From JACCZX01 sp963786295 (GTDB taxonomy: Bacteria; Pseudomonadota; Gammaproteobacteria; Burkholderiales; Burkholderiaceae_F), in assembly GCA_963786295.1 (NCBI GenBank), contig CAWAYV010000011.1:62001-126000 (forward strand): DNA of 64,000 nucleotides. Reading direction: 5' to 3'. The position numbers and the translations under genes were made by a program. Positions 28,008-36,207 of this stretch are shown here, piece by piece (the stretch's first letter is position 1; each line of letters begins with the position of its first letter). The notes beneath the pieces are model-generated. The model searched no databases, was not told the DNA's origin, and was given only the letters and a program-made list of their open reading frames with translations.

Positions 28008-29084
28008 TTGGCCTTTGATCTGCCTTTTACGCCTAAAGCGCCGCCACTGATCGGCCTCGATATCGGCTCGTCGAGCGTGAAGATCGTCGAGTTATCGGAG
28101 GCCGGCAAAGGCACGCTGCGCCTCGAGCGCTACGCTATTGAGCCGCTGCCACGCGGGTCGGTGGTAGATGGGAACGTCGACAAGATCGACGTCGTTGCCG
28201 AAGCAGTCCGGCGCGCATGGCGCCGGGCGGGGGGCAAGGTCAAAAACGTTGCGATGGCATTGCCCGCGTCGGCGGTCATTACGAAGCGGATAGCGTTGCC
28301 TGCGAACCTGCGCGAAGAGGAACTCGAGATGCAGGTCGAGAGCGAAGCCAACCAATACATTCCGTTCGCGCTCGATGAAGTCAGCCTGGACTTTCAAGTG
28401 CTGGGCGCGATTCCGAACGCTCCGGACGATGTCGAAGTGTTGATCGCGGCGTCGCGCAAGGAAAAGGTTGAAGACCGAGTCGCCGTTGCGCAAGCCGCCG
28501 GGTTGAAGCCGATGGTGGTCGACGTCGAGTCCTACTCGGCGCGTTCGGCCATCGAGCGGCTGATTGAACAGCTGCCCAATAGTGGTGAAGGCCTCGTGAT
28601 TGCCGTGTTCTATATCGGCGCCAATACGACGAGCGTCACGGTGATGCACGATGGCGAAGCCATCTACGAGCGCGAGCAACCATTTGGCGGCCAGCAGCTA
28701 ACCGGTGATATTTCGCGCACCTACGGAATTCCGACCGAGGAAGCCGAACAGAAAAAGCGCAGCGGTGATCTGCCGGCCGACTATGAAACTGCGGTGCTGA
28801 AGCCTTTCATAGATACCGCGACGATCGAGATCACCCGTGCGTTGCAGTTCTTCTTCACGTCGACGCCGTACAGCCGGGTCGATCAGATCATGTTGGCCGG
28901 CGGTTCCGCCGTACTCAGCGGTCTGCCCGACGCCTTGATGGAGCGCTCGCAAGTGCCGGCCTCGGTGATTTCGCCGTTCAAGGGAATGGAAATCTCTTCC
29001 AACATTCGCGAGAAGCAGTTGAGGCTGGACGCGCCAGCGCTGCTAACTCCGTGCGGTTTGGCAATGCGGAGGTTCGACCGATGA
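28008..29084 (+). CDS. pilM: Type IV pilus assembly protein PilM
   Basis: PilM (358 aa) is an actin-like cytoplasmic ATPase-fold protein that binds the N-terminal peptide of PilN and connects the pilus alignment complex to the cytoplasm. Seen: PLIGLDIGSSSVKIVELS, the phosphate-1 motif of the FtsA/PilM family, and the later IMLAGGSAVLSGLPDAL. It starts with TTG at 28008 (MAFDLPFTPKAPP) after a CTGGGAG site. Its stop overlaps the pilN ATG (ATGA). Confidence 0.95.
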   Translation: MAFDLPFTPKAPPLIGLDIGSSSVKIVELSEAGKGTLRLERYAIEPLPRGSVVDGNVDKIDVVAEAVRRAWRRAGGKVKNVAMALPASAVITKRIALPANLREEELEMQVESEANQYIPFALDEVSLDFQVLGAIPNAPDDVEVLIAASRKEKVEDRVAVAQAAGLKPMVVDVESYSARSAIERLIEQLPNSGEGLVIAVFYIGANTTSVTVMHDGEAIYEREQPFGGQQLTGDISRTYGIPTEEAEQKKRSGDLPADYETAVLKPFIDTATIEITRALQFFFTSTPYSRVDQIMLAGGSAVLSGLPDALMERSQVPASVISPFKGMEISSNIREKQLRLDAPALLTPCGLAMRRFDR

Positions 29085-29785
29085 CCACACCGCGCGTCAA
29101 TCTATTGCCGCATCGCGAAGCCAGACGCGAGCGGCAGAAGAAAGTCTTCTGGTTCATGACCGGGCTTTCGGTCGTGGCCGGACTGTTGATGATCGCGGTC
29201 GTGTGGACCGTGCTGCAGGGCTACATCTCGAACCAGGAATCGCGCAACGAATTCGTGCGCGCGGAAAACCGCAAGCTCGATATTCAGATCAAGGAAATCG
29301 CAACGTTGCGGGCCGAGATTGACGGCTTACGTGCGCGCCAGCGCGCGGTAGAAGACCTGCAGGCAGACCGCAATTTGCCGGTCTACCTGATCGACGAAGT
29401 TGCCAAGCAGGTGCCCGAAGGCATCTATCTGCGTGGCATCAAGCAGGAAGATCGCAGAGTCAATGTCAGTGGCTGGGCCGCTTCGAACGAGCGCGTGTCG
29501 GAGTTCCTGCGCAATCTGCAAAACAATTCGCGAGTACTCGAACGCCCAGAGTTAATCGAGATCAAGGTCGCAGGTGCGGGTCCGCAGGGAATCAATCGCC
29601 GCGTATTCGAGTTCTCGCTGAATTTTTCACTCAAGCAAACGCCGGAACGTGCGCTGATGCAGGCTGCCCAGCCGGGTGCGAGGTCGACCCTTGTGCCGAC
29701 AGCACCTGTGCCGACCGCGGTGCAAACGACGCCGAGTATCACGTCGTCTTCGGCGCCTGTAAAAGCAGCGCCCGCAAACAAGTAG
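29081..29785 (+). CDS. pilN: Type IV pilus assembly protein PilN
   Basis: PilN (234 aa) is a bitopic inner-membrane protein of the PilMNOP alignment complex. The conserved N-terminal PilM-binding motif is seen as RVNLLPHREARRERQKK, followed by one transmembrane helix (residues ~24-45), a coiled coil, and a ferredoxin-like periplasmic domain. The ATG at 29081 overlaps the pilM stop. The C-terminal ~40 residues are a Pro/Thr/Ala-rich tail. Confidence 0.94.
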   Translation: MTTPRVNLLPHREARRERQKKVFWFMTGLSVVAGLLMIAVVWTVLQGYISNQESRNEFVRAENRKLDIQIKEIATLRAEIDGLRARQRAVEDLQADRNLPVYLIDEVAKQVPEGIYLRGIKQEDRRVNVSGWAASNERVSEFLRNLQNNSRVLERPELIEIKVAGAGPQGINRRVFEFSLNFSLKQTPERALMQAAQPGARSTLVPTAPVPTAVQTTPSITSSSAPVKAAPANK

Positions 29786-29802
29786 TTGCAAAAGAGGAAT
29801 CG

Positions 29803-30455
29803 ATGGCAACCGGTCGTAGTCTCGCATCACAGTTTCAAGGCTTGAGCCTGGATAACGTCGGCGCATGGCCGCCGGCGCCACGCATCACGATGTGGGTGTT
29901 TGTCCTCATCATCTGCGCGTGTCGGTGGCTGGTTTGCGTTGTGGAGTGGCCAGAAAGATCAACTCGAACAGTTGCAGGCAGAGGAGCAAAAGCTCAAGGA
30001 CGAATACAAGGGAAAGTTGCAGCAGGCCATTAATCTCGAAGAGTTGCGCAAACAGCGCGAACAAGTCAGCCAGTACGTGTTGACGCTCGAGAAACAGCTG
30101 CCCAGCAAGTCCGAAATGGATGCGCTGCTGTCGGACATTAACCAGGCGGGTGTCGGGCGCGGGCTGGACTTCGAATTGTTCCGGCCCGGGCAGACGAATG
30201 TGCGCGAGTACTACGCCGAACTGCCGATCGCAGTCAAAGTATCGGGCAAGTATCACGATCTTGGAGCGTTTGCGAGTGATATCGCAAACCTGCCCCGCAT
30301 TGTCACGTTGAATAACGTTAACGTGACAGGCCGGCAAGAGCGGCAATCTGACTTTTGACGCCACAGCGAAGACTTATCGGTATCTCGACCCCGAAGAGAT
30401 TGCCGCGCAGCGTGCTGCGAAGGCGAAACTGGAAAAGAAAGGGCCTGGTAAGTGA
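29803..30455 (+). CDS. pilO: Type IV pilus assembly protein PilO (two one-base frameshifts)
   Basis: PilO pairs with PilN in the inner-membrane pilus alignment complex. The ATG at 29803 follows GAGGAATCG and opens MATGRSLASQFQGLSLDNVGAWP, then a transmembrane helix. The frame changes near 29916-29925 to continue ALWSGQKDQLEQLQAEEQKLKDEYKGK. It changes again near 30331-30333 (GGC-C-GGC), giving GKSGNLTFDATAKTYRYLDPEE to the TGA at 30453-30455. With both extra bases removed the product is 216 residues, normal for PilO. No single frame encodes the whole protein. Confidence 0.9.
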
Positions 30456-31033
30456 GACCCTCGATGATTTCCGTGCGCATCGGTGCGCTTGTCTTACTGG
30501 CGACGACGCTCGCCGGCTGCGGTGGCGGCAATGAAGCTGAATTGCGCACCTGGATGGACGACACGCGCAAGACAATGCGTCCGACGACACAGCCAGTGCC
30601 TGAGCCCAAGCAGTTCACGCCGTTCAGCTATGAGGCTAAGGCGCTTATCGACCCGTTCGATCCGCAGAAAATGATTCTGGCTGCAGCGCGGCAAGCGCAA
30701 TCGCGATCGAGCACCAGCTCGATCAGGCCGGATCTGGATCGTCGCCGTGAAATGCTCGAAGGATATCCGTTGGATCAGCTGAAGATGGTCGGCACGCTGC
30801 AGCAGTCCGGAAATCAGGTGGCGTTGATCGATGCCGCCGGCCAGACATTTATGGTCCGGCGCGGCAACTACATGGGACAAAATTTTGGATTGGTTACCAA
30901 GATTTCTGAAACCGAAGTCGATTTGAAAGAAATCGTCCAGGACGCCGCCGGCGAGTGGATCGAACGGCCCACGAAGCTGGAACTGCAGGAAGCCGCCCAG
31001 AGGCAATCGGGGCAACAAGGGAGTAAGCGATGA
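30452..31033 (+). CDS. pilP: Type IV pilus lipoprotein PilP
   Basis: PilP (193 aa) is an inner-membrane lipoprotein linking PilNO to the PilQ secretin. A signal peptide with lipobox LAGC (residues ~19-22) is followed by an extended proline-rich linker and the domain EGYPLDQLKMVGTLQQSGNQVALIDAAGQTFMVRRGNYMGQNFG, the PilP beta domain. The GTG at 30452 overlaps the pilO stop; the ATG at 30464 is an alternative. Its stop overlaps pilQ (ATGA). Confidence 0.93.
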   Translation: MRPSMISVRIGALVLLATTLAGCGGGNEAELRTWMDDTRKTMRPTTQPVPEPKQFTPFSYEAKALIDPFDPQKMILAAARQAQSRSSTSSIRPDLDRRREMLEGYPLDQLKMVGTLQQSGNQVALIDAAGQTFMVRRGNYMGQNFGLVTKISETEVDLKEIVQDAAGEWIERPTKLELQEAAQRQSGQQGSKR

Positions 31034-33210
31034 GTATCTCTGTCCAAAATGTGGCCGTGTGCTTGTCGCGAGGAGCGGCGGTGCTGGGCTTGATTGCAGC
31101 GGCGGCCATAGCCTCAGCGCAGACCGCAGCCGGCGATGCCGGCAATGCGATCGAGCGTGTCGACGCAACCCAAACAAGTTCCGGTGTGGTAGTCACCATT
31201 GAGTTGAAAAACGCGCCACAGGGCATCCCGGCGAGCTTCTCGGTGGCCAACCCGGCGCGCGTCGCGCTGGACATGCCGTCGACCGTCAATGGCCTCGGCA
31301 AAAACATGGTTGAGATTAACCAGGGAGACGTGCGCTCAGTCAACATCGTGCAATCGGGAGGCCGTTCGCGCGTCGTGGTGAATCTCAAGCGGCCGCTGAC
31401 ACACACGGTTTCGGTTGATGGCAAGCGTGTGCTGGTCGCGCTTGGAGGGGCTGCGGACACGAGCACCTTCCGCGCCCCGCCGGGCACAGCGGCTGCCGCA
31501 ATGGCTCAGACATCACCCTCGGCGACCGCGCCAGTGACCGCCGGACCGTCGGCATTTACCGGCAGCCGTACTCTGCGCGGAATCGATTTTCGTCGCGGCG
31601 CCGATAACGAAGGCCGAGTGGTCATCGATCTGTCCGACCCGAATACCAACGTCGATATTCGGCAACAGGGAAACAGCGTTATCGTAGATTTTCAGAATAC
31701 GACGCTACCCGACTCACTGAAGCGCCGGCTTGACGTCTCCGACTTCGCAACGCCGGTGGCACAGGTTACTGCAAGCCAGCAAGGCAACAACGCTCGCCTG
31801 GTCGTCGAACCGCGTGGCGTCTGGGAACACAACGCGTACCAGAGCGATACACGTTTCGTCCTGGAAGTGAGACCAGTCCGCGAGGATCCGACCCGACTGT
31901 TCCAAGGGACGCGGCAAGGCTATCAGGGCGAGCGCTTGTCGCTGAACTTCCAGAACGTCGACGTGCGTTCGCTACTGCAGGTCATCGCGGACTTCACGAA
32001 TCTGAACATCATCACCAGCGATTCGGTCGGTGGCACGATCACGTTACGGTTAAAGGACGTCCCGTGGGACCAGGCGCTCGACATCATTCTGCAGAGCAAG
32101 GGCCTGGACATGCGCAAGAACGGCAACGTGGTGCTGGTCGCGCCGCGTGACGAGATTGCCGCCAAGGAAAAGCTCGAGCTCGAGGCGCGCAATCAGATCG
32201 CCGATCTGGAGCCGCTGCGCTCCGAGGCCTTCGTTGTCAATTATCAGAAGGCGGAGGATGTGCGAAAGCTGCTGAGCGACGAGAAACAGCGCCTGCTTTC
32301 GAAGCGAGGCAGTGTCGCAGTCGATACGCGCACCAATCAGATTTTCGTGCAGGACACGACCGCGCGACTCGAAGACGTGCGTCGCATGTTGCAGCGGATC
32401 GATATTCCGGTGCCGCAGGTGCTGATCGAAGCGCGCATCGTTGAGGCCGATGATCGATTTAGCCGCAACCTGGGTGTGCGCTTCGGTTACGGGCGAATTA
32501 CGAACGAAGTGGCGGTCGGCGGACAAAATGTTCTGCCAAACCTACCGGGCACCAGCACTACCGGTGGCGTCGGAGGGAGTCTTGGCGGCGTAACCGTGGT
32601 CAACTCGAATCAGGTCAACCTTCCGGCGTCCGGTATCGGAGGGTTTTTACCAGGTTCGTTCAACTTGACTCTGTTTAATAGCAGCCTGACGCGGCTTCTC
32701 AATCTTGAGCTCCAAGCTCTTGAAGCCGACGGCCGCGGCAAGATCATCTCCAGCCCTCGAGTGGTGACGGCCGATAAGATCAAGGCCGTTATCGAGCAGG
32801 GAACCGAGATTCCGTATCAGCAGGCGACGTCGAGCGGTGCAACATCGGTGGCGTTTCGCAAGGCCGTGTTGAAGCTCGAAGTGACGCCGCAGATCACGCC
32901 TGAGGGCGCGATCTTCATGGATGTCAAAGTCAACAAAGACAGCCGCGGCCAAGAGACTTTGTCGGGGCCTGCGATCGACACCAAGAACGTTCAGACGCAA
33001 GTGCTGGTAGAAAATGGCGGCACCGTCGTGCTGGGCGGAATTTTCGAGCAGCAGGAGCGCACGACCGTTACCAAAGTTCCTTTCCTTGGCGACCTTCCGG
33101 TGGTCGGCGTTCTGTTCAAGAACACGGCGTCGGTCAGCGATCGCACCGAGCTGATCATCTTCATTACGCCGCGCGTCATATCGGAGCGTGTAAACGCTGC
33201 GATGCGTTGA
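31030..33210 (+). CDS. pilQ: Type IV pilus secretin PilQ
   Basis: PilQ (726 aa) is the outer-membrane secretin through which the pilus emerges. Order: signal peptide (residues 1-~31, ending SAQ), two AMIN domains (~40-130 and ~180-280) that bind peptidoglycan, N0/N1 secretin domains (from LNFQNVDVRSLLQVIADFTNLNI), and a C-terminal secretin barrel with VPFLGDLPVVGVLFKN near the end. Length is typical. It is the last gene of pilMNOPQ and is followed by an intrinsic terminator. Confidence 0.96.
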   Translation: MSISVQNVAVCLSRGAAVLGLIAAAAIASAQTAAGDAGNAIERVDATQTSSGVVVTIELKNAPQGIPASFSVANPARVALDMPSTVNGLGKNMVEINQGDVRSVNIVQSGGRSRVVVNLKRPLTHTVSVDGKRVLVALGGAADTSTFRAPPGTAAAAMAQTSPSATAPVTAGPSAFTGSRTLRGIDFRRGADNEGRVVIDLSDPNTNVDIRQQGNSVIVDFQNTTLPDSLKRRLDVSDFATPVAQVTASQQGNNARLVVEPRGVWEHNAYQSDTRFVLEVRPVREDPTRLFQGTRQGYQGERLSLNFQNVDVRSLLQVIADFTNLNIITSDSVGGTITLRLKDVPWDQALDIILQSKGLDMRKNGNVVLVAPRDEIAAKEKLELEARNQIADLEPLRSEAFVVNYQKAEDVRKLLSDEKQRLLSKRGSVAVDTRTNQIFVQDTTARLEDVRRMLQRIDIPVPQVLIEARIVEADDRFSRNLGVRFGYGRITNEVAVGGQNVLPNLPGTSTTGGVGGSLGGVTVVNSNQVNLPASGIGGFLPGSFNLTLFNSSLTRLLNLELQALEADGRGKIISSPRVVTADKIKAVIEQGTEIPYQQATSSGATSVAFRKAVLKLEVTPQITPEGAIFMDVKVNKDSRGQETLSGPAIDTKNVQTQVLVENGGTVVLGGIFEQQERTTVTKVPFLGDLPVVGVLFKNTASVSDRTELIIFITPRVISERVNAAMR

Positions 33211-33231
33211 GTTTCGACGGTTGCCTAAAAA

Positions 33232-33259
33232 GGGGCCGCCTAAAGCGGCTCTTTTTTTT
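33232..33259 (+). terminator. Intrinsic terminator after pilQ
   Basis: An 8-position stem (33232-33239 with 33245-33252, two GU pairs, 5-base loop) runs into eight T residues (33252-33259). It lies 21 bases after the pilQ stop, before the aroK start, and is a good Rho-independent terminator. Confidence 0.8.
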
Positions 33260-33287
33260 CCGGAGCACCGCTGACGGCGCTAAGAGC

Positions 33288-33830
33288 ATGCAAAACGATC
33301 CGCGCTCTGTGTTTCTGATCGGCATGATGGGCGCCGGTAAGTCGACTGTCGGACGGCTGCTCGCAGAGCAGCTGCACTACCAGTTTGTCGATGCCGATCG
33401 TGAGCTCGAGGCGCGCAGCGGCGTCCCGATTCCGACGATCTTCGAGATCGAGGGCGAAGCGGGCTTTCGGCGGCGCGAAATTGGCCTTCTAGCGGAATTG
33501 ACGCAGCGTGCGGGAATAGTGCTGGCGACCGGCGGTGGAGCGATTCTCGACGCGCAACTGGTTGAATCGATGCGAGAACGCGGCCTGGTCATTTACCTGC
33601 GTGCAAGCGCCGATGAAATTTTCCGGCGAACGCGTCAGGATCGCTCGCGGCCGTTGCTGCAAACAGCGAATCCTCGCGCCCGTATCGATCAACTGCTGAC
33701 TGAGCGGGAACCGCTGTACGAAAAAGCTGCGCACCTGGTGTTTCAGTCAGCTGCGTCCAACCCGCGCCGACTAGTGTCGCGGTTGATAGAGCATCCGCAA
33801 CTGAAGGCAATCGCCATTCGAAGTGCCTGA
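33288..33830 (+). CDS. aroK: Shikimate kinase
   Basis: AroK (180 aa) phosphorylates shikimate in the pathway to aromatic amino acids. The P-loop GMMGAGKSTVG and the substrate motifs DADRELEARSG and ATGGGAILD are present, with the LID arginine region RTRQDRSRPLL. The ATG at 33288 gives the family start MQNDPRSVFLIG. The gene follows the pil terminator and precedes aroB, the usual pilQ-aroK-aroB order. Confidence 0.95.
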   Translation: MQNDPRSVFLIGMMGAGKSTVGRLLAEQLHYQFVDADRELEARSGVPIPTIFEIEGEAGFRRREIGLLAELTQRAGIVLATGGGAILDAQLVESMRERGLVIYLRASADEIFRRTRQDRSRPLLQTANPRARIDQLLTEREPLYEKAAHLVFQSAASNPRRLVSRLIEHPQLKAIAIRSA

Positions 33831-33869
33831 CCAGTGAGGCCGATTGGCGCGCGCGACTTAAACTGACGC

Positions 33870-34946
33870 ATGCGCTGTATCACTGTCAATCTGGGGCAAC
33901 GTTCGTACCCTATTGCGATCGGCAGCGGCTTGCTCGATCGGCTGCATGAATTCGTCGGGCCGCTGGCTCCGACTTCGATCACGATCGTTACTAACGAAGT
34001 CGTCGGGCGCCTTTACGCGCAGCGTGCTCAACGCGCAATGGCGCAAGTATCGACCACCGTCATATCGCTTGCAGACGGCGAACAGCACAAGCAATGGGGT
34101 TCCGTGTCCCGGGTGCTGGATGGACTAGTGAACTCACGCGTGGATCGTCGCGGAGTCATCGTCGCGCTGGGCGGGGGCGTGGTGGGTGATATCGCCGGCT
34201 TCGCAGCGTCGATCTACATGCGCGGCATCCGCTACGTGCACGTGCCGACAACGTTGTTAGCACAGGTCGATTCATCGGTCGGCGGCAAGACCGGCATCAA
34301 TCACCCGGCGGGAAAGAATCTGATCGGCGCGTTTCATCAGCCGTCGGCGGTAATCAGCGACACGGATACGCTAAAGACGCTGCCGCCGCGCGAGCTGTCG
34401 GCCGGCCTGGCCGAGATCCTTAAACACGGTCTGGTTGCAGACGCCGACTATTTCGAGCAAATGGTCGCATCGATCGAATCGCTTCGCGCCCATGCTGCGG
34501 ACGCTGTGACCGAGGCGATTGCCGGGTCGTGCGAAATCAAGGCATCGATGGTCGCGCGCGACGAGCGGGAGGCAGGCGAGCGGGCGCTGCTTAACTTGGG
34601 TCACACATTCGGCCACGCGATTGAGGCGATGACCGGGTATTCGCGTTGGCTGCATGGCGAAGCGGTCGGCTGCGGACTAGTGCTTGCCGCGGAACTCTCA
34701 TCTCTTCTTGGATCGTTGGCGCCGTCCGATGTGAGAACAATCGAAGCGGCAGTGATGCGCGCCGGTCTGCCGACACGAGTAGATGGGTTGTCAGCGCGGA
34801 ACGCCATCGAAGCGATGCGTGGCGACAAGAAGGCGGACGCCGGCCAGATGCGATTTATCGTTCTCGATCGGATCGGTCGCGCGTCACAGCGCGTAGTCCC
34901 GCAGCCGGTCGTACTGCAAGCGCTAACGGCTGGTGGATTCGTGTGA
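33870..34946 (+). CDS. aroB: 3-dehydroquinate synthase
   Basis: AroB (358 aa) converts DAHP to 3-dehydroquinate using NAD and a divalent metal. Seen: LADGEQHKQW, the NAD-binding GGGVVGDIAGFAASIYMRGI, VDSSVGGKTGINHPAGKNLIGAF, and the metal ligands in EILKHGL and LGHTFGHAIE. It starts at the ATG at 33870 (MRCITVNLGQRSYPI). Its stop overlaps a possible GTG start of the next gene. Confidence 0.96.
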   Translation: MRCITVNLGQRSYPIAIGSGLLDRLHEFVGPLAPTSITIVTNEVVGRLYAQRAQRAMAQVSTTVISLADGEQHKQWGSVSRVLDGLVNSRVDRRGVIVALGGGVVGDIAGFAASIYMRGIRYVHVPTTLLAQVDSSVGGKTGINHPAGKNLIGAFHQPSAVISDTDTLKTLPPRELSAGLAEILKHGLVADADYFEQMVASIESLRAHAADAVTEAIAGSCEIKASMVARDEREAGERALLNLGHTFGHAIEAMTGYSRWLHGEAVGCGLVLAAELSSLLGSLAPSDVRTIEAAVMRAGLPTRVDGLSARNAIEAMRGDKKADAGQMRFIVLDRIGRASQRVVPQPVVLQALTAGGFV

Positions 34947-34957
34947 GCCAAATTTGT

Positions 34958-36082
34958 ATGGAAGACGGGACGTTAGCTCCGTTTGCGGCGCACGCCGATC
35001 GGTCGCGTGGCCGTCGTCACCGTGAGCCCGATCCGGTTACCCGCAGTCAATTCCAGCGCGATCGCGATCGCATCATTCATTCGACGGCTTTCCGCCGGCT
35101 GGAGTACAAGACGCAGGTTTTCGTCAATCATGAAGGCGATCTGTTTCGGACAAGGTTGACCCATTCACTGGAAGTCGCGCAAATCGGACGCGCAGTGGCA
35201 TGCAATTTACGTCTGAATGAAGACCTGGTCGAAGCCATCACGCTAGCGCATGATCTGGGTCATACGCCGTTCGGTCATGCGGGTCAGGACGCGCTACAGG
35301 AGTGCATGAAACCGTACGGCGGTTTCGAGCACAACTTGCAATCGCTGCGCGTCGTCGACGAGCTTGAAGAGCGCTACGCCGCTTTCGACGGTCTTAACCT
35401 CACCTTTGAAACGCGCGAGGGGATTCTGAAGCACTGTTCGGCTAAACATGCACGGGAGTTGGGCGACGTTGGTGAACGGTTTCTGACCAAACGACAGCCA
35501 AGCCTTGAAGCACAGATTGCCAATCTCGCCGACGAGATTGCCTACAATAATCACGACATCGACGACGGCTTGCGGTCCGGCCTACTGCAGTTGTCGGAGC
35601 TCGAGCAGGTGCCGCTCGTCGCGCGTCACTCGGCGGCTGTGCGGGCCGAATACCCGGCACTTACTGAGCGCCGAATGATCAACGAAACGGTGCGACGCAT
35701 GATCAACACGCTGGTAGTGGACCTCACACAAGAATCCCGGCGCCGGGTCGCTGACGCTTCCCCGGCCGATATCGACGACGTGCGTGCCGCAGCGCCGTTG
35801 GTTGCGTTTTCAGCCGCGACGCGGCGTGAGGCCGATGAACTCAAGGCCTTTCTGAATAAGGAGCTGTATCGTCATTACCGCGTAATGCGCATGTCAGCCA
35901 AGGCGCGCCGGATTGTGGCGGATTTGTTCGCTGCGTTTCTCGGTGAGCCCAAGCTGCTGCCAGAGGATCACCAAAGGCGCGCTGCCCATGACTCGCCCCG
36001 CGCGATCGCCGATTACGTTGCCGGCATGACCGATCGCTACGCGATCAAGGAGCATCAACGCCTTTTTGCAGTTGACGTCTGA
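34958..36082 (+). CDS. dgt: Deoxyguanosinetriphosphate triphosphohydrolase-like protein
   Basis: An HD-domain dNTP triphosphohydrolase of 374 aa, probably controlling dNTP pools. The motifs RDRDRIIHSTAFRRLEYKTQVF, RLTHSLEVAQIGRA and AHDLGHTPFGHAGQDAL carry the H..HD..D metal ligands; EIAYNNHDIDDGL is the second conserved block. I use the ATG at 34958; the GTG at 34943 that overlaps the aroB stop would add MSQIC. The order aroB-dgt-gltB is common in betaproteobacteria. Confidence 0.93.
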   Translation: MEDGTLAPFAAHADRSRGRRHREPDPVTRSQFQRDRDRIIHSTAFRRLEYKTQVFVNHEGDLFRTRLTHSLEVAQIGRAVACNLRLNEDLVEAITLAHDLGHTPFGHAGQDALQECMKPYGGFEHNLQSLRVVDELEERYAAFDGLNLTFETREGILKHCSAKHARELGDVGERFLTKRQPSLEAQIANLADEIAYNNHDIDDGLRSGLLQLSELEQVPLVARHSAAVRAEYPALTERRMINETVRRMINTLVVDLTQESRRRVADASPADIDDVRAAAPLVAFSAATRREADELKAFLNKELYRHYRVMRMSAKARRIVADLFAAFLGEPKLLPEDHQRRAAHDSPRAIADYVAGMTDRYAIKEHQRLFAVDV

Positions 36083-36101
36083 AGCCGATTTCTGCAGTGA
36101 A

Positions 36102-36129
36102 TTGAACGATTTTTTGCATAGCGGTAATG
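36102..36129 (+). promoter_or_regulatory. Weak candidate promoter upstream of gltB
   Basis: TTGAAC (36102-36107) and GTAATG (36124-36129) are separated by 16 bases in the 125-base dgt-gltB gap. The -35 box is good, the -10 box poor. Confidence 0.3.
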
Positions 36130-36207
36130 GGCTGCACGCGGCGGTTTCTGTTGAAACAGTTGCTGCATCGCAGTAAAGTGGGCAAAAGGCCTCCTTTTGG
36201 AGTTGGA